DNA of 44,825 nt from Thauera carbonicopians (GTDB lineage Bacteria; Pseudomonadota; Gammaproteobacteria; Burkholderiales; Rhodocyclaceae): contig NZ_JANUXN010000025.1 of assembly GCF_025699485.1 (NCBI RefSeq), forward strand, positions 1-44,825. Direction: 5' to 3'. Under the pieces are notes generated by a model, which had not been told where the DNA came from, made no database searches, and was given only the letters and a program-made list of their open reading frames with translations. The position numbers and the translations under genes were made by a program. Shown in pieces: positions 34,097 through 40,900 of this stretch. Position 1 is the first letter of the stretch, and every line of letters starts with the position of its first letter.

Positions 34097-35065
34097 TTAC
34101 TTGCCCGCTTCCGAAACGATCAGCTTGACCAGATCGGGGAACTGCTTCGACCACTTGTCATAGACCGGCTTGGTCCTGGCGGCAAAGGCCGCCTGGTCGA
34201 CCTCGTTGAACTGCACCCCGGCGTCGGCGATCTTCTTGCGCAGTTCGGCATCGGCCGCCAGCGACATCTCGCGGTTGAGCTTGCCGGCCTCGACCGCCGC
34301 TTCCCTGATCGCCTCCTGGTCGGCCTTGGACAGGCCCGCCCAGATCATCTTGCTCGCCAGCAGCGGCGTGGTTTCGTACTTGTGCCCGGTCAGCGAGATG
34401 TACTTCTGCACTTCGTGCAGCTTGGAGGTGTAGATGTTCATCAGCGGGTTCTCCTGGCCGTCGAACACGCCCTGCTGCAGCGCGATGTACAGCTCGGAAA
34501 AAGCCAGCGGCCCCGGGTTGGCGCCGAGCGCCTTGAAGATGTCGATCGTCATCGTGTCCGCCGGCGTGCGCACCTTGATGCCTTCGAGATCCTCCGGCTT
34601 GACGATCGGGCGCTTGTTGTTGCTGGTGTGGCGGATGCCGTTGTCCCACAGCGCCAGCACCACCAGGCCCTTGCTGTCGGCCGCCTTCTTCATCATGTCG
34701 CCCACCGGGCCGTCGACGACCGTGTAGGCATGCTCCAGGTCGCGGAACAGGAACGGCAGGCCGATCACGTTGAACTCGGGCACGATGCCCGCGGTGCTGC
34801 CCTGCGAATTGGTGCTGAAGGCGAGCGTGCCCAGGCGCATGTTGGTCAGCGACTCGACGTCGTCGCCGAACTGGGCGCTGCCGCCCACTTCGATCTTGAT
34901 GCGGCCGTCGGTCTTCTGCGCCACCAGTTCGGCGAACTTCAGCGAAGCCTCGGCCTTGGGATTGCCCGGCGCGGCATTGTGCGACAGGCGGAGCACCTGT
35001 TGTGCCCAGCTCGTGGATGCGGTCAGTGCAAGCGTGGCGGCAAGCGTGATCAGGATCTTTTTCAT
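34097..35065 (-). CDS. dctP: TRAP transporter substrate-binding protein (DctP)
   Basis: The 322-residue periplasmic binding protein has a signal peptide (KKILITLAATLALTASTSWA, cleavage before QQVL). Family features are FAELVAQKTDGRIKIEV, IGLPFLFRDLEHAYTVVDG, the substrate-carboxylate arginine in LEGIKVRTPADTM and the NPLMNIYTSKLHEVQKYISLTGH segment. The arginine predicts a carboxylate ligand such as a sugar acid or hydroxyacid. GGAG stands ahead of ATG 35065. The 123-base spacer upstream contains a long hairpin and a perfect 16-base palindrome, so dctP may have its own mRNA end or its own control. Confidence 0.93.
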   Translation of the reverse strand: MKKILITLAATLALTASTSWAQQVLRLSHNAAPGNPKAEASLKFAELVAQKTDGRIKIEVGGSAQFGDDVESLTNMRLGTLAFSTNSQGSTAGIVPEFNVIGLPFLFRDLEHAYTVVDGPVGDMMKKAADSKGLVVLALWDNGIRHTSNNKRPIVKPEDLEGIKVRTPADTMTIDIFKALGANPGPLAFSELYIALQQGVFDGQENPLMNIYTSKLHEVQKYISLTGHKYETTPLLASKMIWAGLSKADQEAIREAAVEAGKLNREMSLAADAELRKKIADAGVQFNEVDQAAFAARTKPVYDKWSKQFPDLVKLIVSEAGK

Positions 35066-35109
35066 GGGATTCTCCTTCCGTTTCCTATTTGATTTGATGT
35101 GACTGGCGT

Positions 35110-35125
35110 GCTGCTCATGAGCAGC
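35110..35125. repeat. 16-base perfect palindrome upstream of dctP
   Basis: GCTGCTCATGAGCAGC reads the same on both strands and is followed by TTTT on the plus strand. It lies 45 bases ahead of dctP, between the larger hairpin (35139-35163) and the gene. It could be an operator, or part of a terminator for antisense transcripts. Confidence 0.5.
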
Positions 35126-35138
35126 TTTTCCCGCTCGC

Positions 35139-35163
35139 GCGGGCACGCCCGGGGCGTGCCCGC
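35139..35163 (-). other. GC-rich hairpin at the SDR/dctP junction
   Basis: A perfect 11-bp stem, GCGGGCACGCC paired with GGCGTGCCCGC over a 3-base loop, lies 26 bases after the SDR stop. It is not followed by a T run on the transcribed strand. Such hairpins ahead of a binding-protein gene often set different mRNA levels within transport operons; here this is inference. Confidence 0.6.
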
Positions 35164-35188
35164 ACTGCGTTGCAGCGCGGCGGCCCGA

Positions 35189-35953
35189 TCAACCGTGGAT
35201 GAGCATGCCGCCATTGACGTCGATGACCGCCCCGGTGATGTAGGACGACAGGTCCGAACCCAGGAACAGGTATGCGCCGGCGACCTCCTCGGCATTGCCG
35301 AGGCGATTCAGCGGAATGCCGGCGGCGATCGAGGCCTTCTGCTCGTCGCTCAGCTTGCCGGAGCTGATGTCGGTCTGGATGAGGCCGGGGGTGACGCAGT
35401 TGACGCGGATGTTGTCCGGGCCGAACTCGCGCGCCATCGCCTTGGCCAGACCCAGCACGCCGGCCTTGGCCGCCGAGTAGTGCGGGCCGCCGAGGATACC
35501 GCCGCCGCGCTGGGCCGACACCGAAGACATGCAGGCGATGGAACCGCCGCCCTGCTTCTTCATGTACGGGATGACCGCCTGCGACAGGTAGAGCACGCCG
35601 CGCAGGTTCACGTCGAGGATGCGGTCCCAGCTCGCCGGGTCGATGTCGAGCGTCTTGACCGGCTGGGTGATGCCGGCATTGTTGACCAGCACGTCGATGC
35701 GGCCGAACTCGGCGATGGCGCGCTCGGCCGCCTTCAGGCAGGCATCCTTGTCGGCCACGTTGCAGCCGTAGCCGCGATGTTCCGGGCCGATGGAAGCCGC
35801 GGCTTCGACCGCCGCGGCTTCGTCCAGATCGAGGATGGCCACCCTGGCGCCGTGCCTGGCGAAGAGACGTGCGGTGGCGAGGCCGATGCCGCGTGCCGAC
35901 GCCGCACCGGAAATCATCGCGACCTTGCCGTCGAGTAGAAGTGAATCGCTCAT
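35189..35953 (-). CDS. short-chain dehydrogenase/reductase
   Basis: The 254-residue classical SDR has the glycine motif SGAASARGIG (15-24), LDLDEAA giving an acidic residue after strand 2 (favouring NAD), NNAG (91-94) and the catalytic set S146, Y159, K163 in PHYSAAKAGVLGLA. The end VTGLI-type region reads NCVTPGLIQTDIS, and the C-terminus ITGAVIDVNGGMLIHG is family-typical. AGGAG lies seven bases ahead of ATG 35953. In the operon between split transketolase and the TRAP system it would oxidise a hydroxyl of the imported sugar, polyol or acid to a ketone that transketolase could then cleave. Confidence 0.9.
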   Translation of the reverse strand: MSDSLLLDGKVAMISGAASARGIGLATARLFARHGARVAILDLDEAAAVEAAASIGPEHRGYGCNVADKDACLKAAERAIAEFGRIDVLVNNAGITQPVKTLDIDPASWDRILDVNLRGVLYLSQAVIPYMKKQGGGSIACMSSVSAQRGGGILGGPHYSAAKAGVLGLAKAMAREFGPDNIRVNCVTPGLIQTDISSGKLSDEQKASIAAGIPLNRLGNAEEVAGAYLFLGSDLSSYITGAVIDVNGGMLIHG

Positions 35954-36007
35954 TCGGAAACTCCTTTTTTACGCATGCGCCACGCGGGCGCGATCGTGCG
36001 GATGGAT

Positions 36008-36044
36008 CTGCCGCGCTGCGCCGTCCTCGTGCGCAGCGCGGCAG
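36008..36044 (-). other. 14-bp hairpin at the transketolase/SDR junction
   Basis: CTGCCGCGCTGCGC (36008-36021) pairs perfectly with GCGCAGCGCGGCAG (36031-36044) around a 9-base loop. It starts 7 bases beyond the transketolase stop codon on the transcript side. It has no T run on the minus strand. It is the longest perfect stem in the window. Confidence 0.65.
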
Positions 36045-36051
36045 CCGGGGC

Positions 36052-37053
36052 TCAGCCGAGCCAGCTCTTGATGGTTGCCGACATCGCTTCCGCGGAAATC
36101 CCGTAGCGGTCGTGCAGCGTGGGCAATGCACCGGCGTCGAGGAAGGCGTCGGGCAAGGCGATCTGGCGGAACTGCGGCGTGACGCCGGCCGTCAGCAGCG
36201 CGGTCGCCACCGCTTCGCCGAGGCCGCCGACCGTGGTGTGGTTCTCGGCCACCACCACCAGCCGTCCGGCACGGCGCGCCTCGCGCAGGATGGTCTCGGT
36301 GTCGAGCGGCTTGATCGTCGGCACGTGCAGCACGCCGACGTCGATCTTGTCCGCTTCCAGCGCCTTGGCCACTTCGAGCGCACGCATGGTCAGGATGCCG
36401 GACGAGATCACCAGCACGTCGCGGCCATCGCGCAGCATCTTGGCCTTGCCGAGTTCGAAGCTGTAGTCGTACTCGTCGAGCACCAGCGGCACGTTGCCGC
36501 GCAGCAGGCGCATGTACACCGGGCCGTCGTGGGCGGCGATCTGCGGCACCGCCTGCTCGATGTCGAGAGCATCGCAGGGGTCGACGATCGTCATGCCCGG
36601 CACGCCGCGCATCAGCGCGATGTCTTCGGTGGCCTGGTGGCTGGGGCCGTAGCCGGTGGTGAGGCCGGGCAGCGCGCAGCACATCTTGACGTTGAGATTC
36701 TCCTCGGCGATCACCTGATGCACGAAGTCGAAGGCCCGGCGGGTGCCGAACACCGCATAGGTGGTGGCAAAAGGCACGAAGCCTTCCTTGGCCATGCCGC
36801 CGGCCGAGGCCATCAGCAACTGCTCGGCCATGCCCATCTGGAAGAAGCGCTCCGGATAGGCCTGGGCAAACAGATGGAGGTCGGTGTACTTGGCCAGGTC
36901 GGCGGTGAGGCCGACGATGTCCTGGCGTTGTGCGGCGAGTTCGACGAGTGCCTTGCCGAAGGGCGCGGCCTTTATGCGCTGGCCTTCGGAAGCGATCGAC
37001 GCGATCATCGCCGACGTGGTCAGGCGCGGCTTCTTGGCGGTGGAGTTGCTCAT
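36052..37053 (-). CDS. transketolase-like, C-terminal subunit
   Basis: The 333-residue protein holds the pyrimidine-binding and C-terminal domains of a split thiamine-diphosphate transketolase. The activating glutamate is E77 in MGMAEQLL; ATTYAVFGTRRAFDFVHQV and GPSHQATEDIALMRGVPGM are the family motifs around the substrate site. It starts at ATG 37053 and overlaps the N-terminal subunit gene by four bases (ATGA). Split transketolases are commonly specialised catabolic enzymes rather than the pentose-phosphate one. The ketose substrate is unknown. Confidence 0.9.
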   Translation of the reverse strand: MSNSTAKKPRLTTSAMIASIASEGQRIKAAPFGKALVELAAQRQDIVGLTADLAKYTDLHLFAQAYPERFFQMGMAEQLLMASAGGMAKEGFVPFATTYAVFGTRRAFDFVHQVIAEENLNVKMCCALPGLTTGYGPSHQATEDIALMRGVPGMTIVDPCDALDIEQAVPQIAAHDGPVYMRLLRGNVPLVLDEYDYSFELGKAKMLRDGRDVLVISSGILTMRALEVAKALEADKIDVGVLHVPTIKPLDTETILREARRAGRLVVVAENHTTVGGLGEAVATALLTAGVTPQFRQIALPDAFLDAGALPTLHDRYGISAEAMSATIKSWLG

Positions 37054-37901
37054 CGTGCGGCTCCCTGGGCTTGGTCGAGGATGTCGATGGCTTGCTGCCA
37101 TTCGGGCGGATCGACGCGGATGAAGTGGTTCTTCTCGCGCGTTTCGAGGAAGGGCACGCCCTTGCCCATCAGGGTGTCGAACAGGATCACGCGGGGCTTG
37201 GCATCCGGCAGCGCGCGCGCAGTGTCGAAGGCGGCGATGACGGCCGGCAGGTCGTTGCCATTCACGCGCTGCACGTGCCAGCCGAAGGCAGCCCACTTGT
37301 CGGCAAGCGGCTCGAAGCCCAGCACCTTGGACGAGGGGCCATCGGCCTGCTGGTTGTTGATGTCCACCAGGCAGATCAGGTTGCCCAGGCCATGGTGCGC
37401 AGCACCCATCGCCGCCTCCCAGGTCGAACCCTCGTCGAGCTCACCGTCGGACATCGAGTTGTACACGAAGGCCGGATTGCCCTTCAGGCGCAGACCGAGC
37501 GCAATGCCCACCGCGATCGGCAGCCCCTGGCCGAGCGAGCCGCCCGACATTTCCATGCCCGGCGTATAGGTCGCCATGCCCGACATCGGCAGGCGGCTGT
37601 CGTCGCTGCCGTAGGTCTCCAGTTCGTCGCCCGGGATGACGCCGGCTTCGATCAGCGCCGCGTAGAACGCGATCGCGTAGTGGCCGTGGGAGAGCAGGAA
37701 GCGGTCGCGCCCTTCCCAGCCCGGCTCCTCGGCACGGTAGTTCATCGCATGGCAGTAGGCCGTCGCCAGCACGTCGGCATAACCCAGGGCCTGGCCGACA
37801 TAACCCTGGCCTTGCACCTCGCCCATCTGCAGCGCAAAGCGGCGGATGCGGTAGGCACTCTCGGCGACCCTGGCGTGGGCGTCTGTTCGATTCGTGTGCA
37901 C
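37050..37901 (-). CDS. transketolase-like, N-terminal subunit
   Basis: The 283-residue protein holds the diphosphate-binding domain. It starts at GTG 37901 with AAAGGAG six bases ahead. Visible features are SHGHYAIAFYAAL (H72/H74), GGSLGQGLPIAVGIALG, the ThDP metal motif SDGELDEGSTWEAAMGAAHH (151-170, with S in place of the usual first G) and INNQQADGPS (181-190). It pairs with the C-terminal subunit encoded next. It is the first gene of the operon and lies 197 bases from the divergent LysR gene; a 7-bp hairpin (GCCCGGC/GCCGGGC, 37917-37940) sits in its 5' leader. Confidence 0.9.
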   Translation of the reverse strand: MHTNRTDAHARVAESAYRIRRFALQMGEVQGQGYVGQALGYADVLATAYCHAMNYRAEEPGWEGRDRFLLSHGHYAIAFYAALIEAGVIPGDELETYGSDDSRLPMSGMATYTPGMEMSGGSLGQGLPIAVGIALGLRLKGNPAFVYNSMSDGELDEGSTWEAAMGAAHHGLGNLICLVDINNQQADGPSSKVLGFEPLADKWAAFGWHVQRVNGNDLPAVIAAFDTARALPDAKPRVILFDTLMGKGVPFLETREKNHFIRVDPPEWQQAIDILDQAQGAAR

Positions 37902-38020
37902 GCAGTTCTCCTTTGGGCCCGGCGCCTCGCGGAGCCGGGCAGATTGATTTCGCTCGGTCGGAGATGGGGCTCTCCTGCTCTGCCGAGGCGCCTGCGGATG
38001 GCGTCCGGCGAGTGGAAGAA

Positions 38021-38049
38021 AGCTTATTCGCTTGATTTTTTACGCTCAA
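38021..38049 (-). promoter_or_regulatory. promoter of the transketolase/TRAP operon
   Basis: On the minus strand TTGAGC (38049-38044) and TAAGCT (38026-38021) are 17 bases apart. The implied start near 38014 gives a leader of about 113 bases. The -35 box lies inside the right arm of the dyad at 38025-38056, as expected for LysR control. Confidence 0.5.
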
Positions 38050-38056
38050 ACGAATA
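38025..38056. promoter_or_regulatory. dyad, candidate LysR operator
   Basis: TATTCGCTTGA (38025-38035) and TCAAACGAATA (38046-38056) form an inverted repeat of 11 bases with one mismatch around a 10-base spacer. It spans the -35 region of both divergent promoters. The arm pair and its place between lysR and its likely target operon make it the best operator candidate; binding is inferred. Confidence 0.6.
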
Positions 38057-38060
38057 TTTA
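38032..38060 (+). promoter_or_regulatory. promoter of the lysR gene
   Basis: TTGATT (38032-38037) and TATTTA (38055-38060) are 17 bases apart. The implied start near 38067 supports translation from ATG 38099 rather than GTG 38072. It overlaps the divergent operon promoter back to back. Confidence 0.55.
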
Positions 38061-38071
38061 TGGCCTCATAA
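38058..38071. promoter_or_regulatory. second dyad near the lysR start
   Basis: TTATG-GCCT-CATAA is a perfect inverted repeat of 5-base arms with a 4-base centre, with the T-N11-A spacing seen in LysR boxes. It overlaps the predicted lysR transcription start and could serve autorepression. Confidence 0.5.
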
Positions 38072-38098
38072 GTGAATCTGCCTCATGTGAATATTGCA

Positions 38099-39046
38099 AT
38101 GCACCATAGAATCTCACTCAAGGCCGTGCATGCATTCGAGGCCGCCGCGCGCCTGTCGTCTTTCGCACTTGCAGCAGAAGAACTGTTCGTCACCCCATCG
38201 GCGGTCAGCCATCAGATCAAGCTGCTGGAGGAGCAGTTCGGCGTGTGCCTGTTCCATCGCGTGCATCGGGCGGTCGTGCTGACCGATGCCGGACGGCGGT
38301 ACGCGGAAGAAATCTCGGCCGCCTTTGCCCGCATCGACATGGCCACGCGCGAACTCGGGTGCACGGCCAAGAGCGACATCCTGACCATACATTCGACGCC
38401 GAGCTTCGCCATGCAATGGCTGATGCCGCGACTGGCACGTTTCAGCGCCGCCAACCAGGACATCGACGTACGGCTCAATGCCACCCATCCACCACCGGCC
38501 GACCTGCTGCTGCAGGGCGTCGACGTCGAGATCCGCTACGGCACGGGCCGGACGCTGCCGAGCGACACGCTGGTGCTGCCCTTTCCGGCCGAGACGATCG
38601 TGCCGCTGTGCTCGCCTGTACTGCTCGAAGGCGATTACCCGATCCGCAGTCCATCGGATCTCTGCCACCACACGCTGATTCACAGCGAGGCATCCCTCTT
38701 CAAGTGGCGCGACTGGCTGGAGCAGCACCGCAAGCTGAAGCTCGACATCTCGCGCGGGCCGCGCTTCGACCGCTCCTTCATGATCATCAGCGCAGCGGTC
38801 GACGGCCTGGGCGTCTGCCTGGAAAGCTTGCTGCTCGCGCAGCGGGAACTCGAAACGGGCCGACTGGTGGCGCCGCTGGGCCTCGATGGCCAGAAAGTGC
38901 AGAGCTATACCCTCAACCTGCTGAGATCACGTGCCGAACTGCCGAAAATAAACAGTTTCCAGCAATGGCTTTTCGAAGAGCTCAACCAGGGCACGGACGA
39001 AACCGTCCGCCCGCCGCGACGCGGCCGCAAACCTTTCCGAGCCTGA
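38099..39046 (+). CDS. LysR-family transcriptional regulator (GcvA-like)
   Basis: From ATG 38099 the protein has 315 residues. The N-terminal winged helix reads SLKAVHAFEAAARLSSFALA, then AEELFVTPSAVSHQIKLLEE, the GcvA-type DNA-binding pattern. The substrate-binding domain follows from about residue 90 (TIHSTPSFAMQWLMPRLARF, VDVEIRYGTGR). In-frame GTG codons at 38072 and 38087 are open, but the first is at the predicted transcript start. It is divergent from the split-transketolase operon, which it most likely activates in response to a pathway intermediate. The C-terminus is Arg-rich. Confidence 0.9.
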   Translation: MHHRISLKAVHAFEAAARLSSFALAAEELFVTPSAVSHQIKLLEEQFGVCLFHRVHRAVVLTDAGRRYAEEISAAFARIDMATRELGCTAKSDILTIHSTPSFAMQWLMPRLARFSAANQDIDVRLNATHPPPADLLLQGVDVEIRYGTGRTLPSDTLVLPFPAETIVPLCSPVLLEGDYPIRSPSDLCHHTLIHSEASLFKWRDWLEQHRKLKLDISRGPRFDRSFMIISAAVDGLGVCLESLLLAQRELETGRLVAPLGLDGQKVQSYTLNLLRSRAELPKINSFQQWLFEELNQGTDETVRPPRRGRKPFRA

Positions 39047-39111
39047 GCATCTCGCCGACGGGGAAGCAATCGCACCTGCAGGCATGATGCCGGCCAGGAG
39101 GAGCCATCGGC

Positions 39112-40260
39112 TCAGGCCCGCCGGAACAGCTCCGCCAGCCGGGCCAGCCCGGCTTCCATTTCCTCTTCGCTGGCCAGGCTGAAGTTCAGCCGCAGGGTGC
39201 CGACGCCTTCGTCGTCGTCGGCATGGAAGTTTTCTCCCGGCATGAAGATGACGCCGCGGCCGATCGCTTCCGGCAGCAGCGTGCGCGTATCGACCGGCCG
39301 GCGCAGCCGCAGCCAGAAGAACAGCCCGCCGGGCGGCAGCTGCCAGTCGGCCAGCCCGCTGAAATGGCGGCGCAGCGCGGCGTCGAAGAGATCGCGCTTG
39401 CTGCGGTAGCCTGCGCGCAGGGCTGCCAGCCGCTCGCCGCGCGTCGGCGCCGCCAGTTGTTCGCCGACCAGCCATTGGCTGATCCGGTTGCTGTGCAGGT
39501 CCGCAGCCTGCTTCAGGCGCACCAGCCAGGGCATCAGCTCGCGCGATGCCGCCAGATAGCCGAGGCGCAGGCCGGGCGCGAGGCTCTTGGAGAACGAACC
39601 CTGGTAGATCCACGGCGCCGTCTTCAGCAGGCTGCTCACGGGCGTGCGCTCGCAGGCGTCATAGGCCAGGTCGCGGTAGGGATCGTCCTCGAACAGCGGA
39701 ATTCCGGCCTCGTCGCAGACGTGCGCCAGCGCCTGGCGTTCGGCCCGGCTGTAGCAATGGCCGGACGGATTCTGGAAAGTCGGGATCGCATAGGCGAAGG
39801 CCGGCTTGCCGCCACCCTCGGCGATGGCCTCGGGCCGGGCGGCGGAAAAGGACTGGAAGCTCGCCCCGAAGAAGCGGAACACCTGCAGCGCCGCGAGATA
39901 GGTCGGCGACTCCACCGCCACCGTCGTGCCTTCGTCGATGAAGAGCTTGGCGGCCAGATCCAGCCCCTGCTGCGAACCGGACACGATCAGCACCTGCTCG
40001 GTGGCGCAATCCAGGCCGAGCGCGCGCAGTTCGCCCGCCACCTGCTCGCGCAGGAATCCGTCGCCCTCGCTCGCGCCGTACTGCAGGCAGCCCGGTGGCG
40101 CGGCACCGGGCGTCAGGCTCGGAAAGCTGTCCGCGGCGGGCAGGCCGCCGGCAAAGGAAATCATGCCCGGCCTGTCGATGACGGCGAGCATTTCACGGAT
40201 CGGCGAGGCATGCAGGTCGGTAACACGGCGGGAGTAACGCGGCGAGGGAGCAGGGTTCAT
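39112..40260 (-). CDS. PLP-dependent aminotransferase, class I/II (2-aminoadipate transaminase-like)
   Basis: The 382-residue fold-type I aminotransferase resembles the LysN/AAT-II and MocR-tail group, without a DNA-binding domain. Signatures: MISFAGGLPAADSFP (33-47), SGSQQGLDLAAKLFID, the PLP-contact NPSG (164-167), EDDPYRDLAYD (191-201), the Schiff-base lysine K225 in GSFSKSLAPGLRLGY and R377-type carboxylate contact near LRLNFSLAS. The group acts on 2-oxoglutarate with aromatic, branched or 2-aminoadipate donors; the donor here is unknown. It is divergent from a marR gene with two identical operators in the 63-base spacer. Confidence 0.9.
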   Translation of the reverse strand: MNPAPSPRYSRRVTDLHASPIREMLAVIDRPGMISFAGGLPAADSFPSLTPGAAPPGCLQYGASEGDGFLREQVAGELRALGLDCATEQVLIVSGSQQGLDLAAKLFIDEGTTVAVESPTYLAALQVFRFFGASFQSFSAARPEAIAEGGGKPAFAYAIPTFQNPSGHCYSRAERQALAHVCDEAGIPLFEDDPYRDLAYDACERTPVSSLLKTAPWIYQGSFSKSLAPGLRLGYLAASRELMPWLVRLKQAADLHSNRISQWLVGEQLAAPTRGERLAALRAGYRSKRDLFDAALRRHFSGLADWQLPPGGLFFWLRLRRPVDTRTLLPEAIGRGVIFMPGENFHADDDEGVGTLRLNFSLASEEEMEAGLARLAELFRRA

Positions 40261-40270
40261 GGCAAATTAC

Positions 40271-40285
40271 GTCAATTTAGTTGAC
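40271..40285. promoter_or_regulatory. MarR operator copy 1
   Basis: GTCAA-TTTAG-TTGAC is a perfect inverted repeat (5-base arms, 5-base centre). It sits 11 bases upstream of the aminotransferase ATG, around its predicted transcription start. The same arms and spacing recur at 40318-40332, 47 bases away. Confidence 0.75.
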
Positions 40286-40293
40286 CTATAGAC

Positions 40294-40322
40294 AGCCTAA
40301 GCAGGCCTGACTAACATGTCAA
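40294..40322 (-). promoter_or_regulatory. candidate promoter of the aminotransferase gene
   Basis: On the minus strand TTGACA (40322-40317) and TAGGCT (40299-40294) stand 17 bases apart. The -35 box is consensus, the -10 is weak. The -35 lies inside operator copy 2 and the implied start falls next to operator copy 1, which would allow repression at two points. Confidence 0.45.
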
Positions 40323-40332
40323 TATGGTTGAC
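40318..40332. promoter_or_regulatory. MarR operator copy 2, overlapping the marR start codon
   Basis: GTCAA-TATGG-TTGAC has the same arms and spacing as copy 1 and only the centre differs. The marR ATG (40324-40326) lies in its centre. Bound repressor here would block both marR and the divergent aminotransferase gene, so autoregulation is likely. Confidence 0.75.
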
Positions 40333-40761
40333 CAAAATAAGCCCGAACTGCTCGAATCGATCGAGCTGTTCTACTTTGCCTACCGCGCCTTCACCTCGCA
40401 CCCGGACCGCATCCTCGGCGAGCGCGGGCTTGGGCGCGTGCATCACCGGCTGCTCTATTTCGTCGGCCGCAATCCGGGTATCGCGGTGAATGCCTTGCGG
40501 GAAACCCTGGGCGTTTCCAAGCAGGCGATGAACACGCCCTTGCGGCAATTGGTCGAGATGAGGCTGATCGAGTCCTCGACTGCGGCTCACGACCGCCGCG
40601 TCAAGCAACTGAGCCTGAGCGCCGATGGCGCCGAACTGGAACGGCAATTGACGGAAACGCAGATGAAGCTGCTGGCGGAAGTGTTCGCCGCCGACGGCGA
40701 AGAAGCCGCGGCAGGATGGCGCGCGGTGATGCGTGCCCTGAGCACCCGCATGCAGTATTGA
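40324..40761 (+). CDS. MarR-family transcriptional regulator
   Basis: The 145-residue winged-helix protein has the family layout: helix 1 (LLESIELFYFAYRAFTSHPD), recognition region NALRETLGVSKQAMNTPLRQL (about residues 57-77), wing IESSTAAHDRRVKQLSLSA with the conserved DRR, and dimer helices at the end. It carries no catalytic domain. Divergent placement and the paired dyads over its own start and the aminotransferase promoter point to local repression relieved by a small ligand. No clear ribosome site precedes the ATG; the operator occupies that stretch. Confidence 0.88.
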   Translation: MVDQNKPELLESIELFYFAYRAFTSHPDRILGERGLGRVHHRLLYFVGRNPGIAVNALRETLGVSKQAMNTPLRQLVEMRLIESSTAAHDRRVKQLSLSADGAELERQLTETQMKLLAEVFAADGEEAAAGWRAVMRALSTRMQY

Positions 40762-40763
40762 TT

Positions 40764-40808
40764 CGGCCGGATTAGGCCCGGCCAGGTCAGGCCCGGCCGG
40801 ATCAGGAT
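40764..40808. repeat. three tandem 15-base repeats
   Basis: Units CGGCCGGATTAGGCC, CGGCCAGGTCAGGCC and CGGCCGGATCAGGAT follow each other directly, beginning two bases after the marR stop. Units 1 and 3 share 12 of 15 bases. The repeats also fold as GGCCGG/CCGGCC stems, so they might help end the convergent transcripts of marR and the ETF-ubiquinone oxidoreductase gene. Confidence 0.7.
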
Positions 40809-40900
40809 GCCGGCGCCCCTCAAAAGCGGCACGCCCGAGCGCCGGGCCGGTGTATCCCGCCACCTGGGCGCTTCCCGGCCCGCCCCCCAACAGAGGCTGA

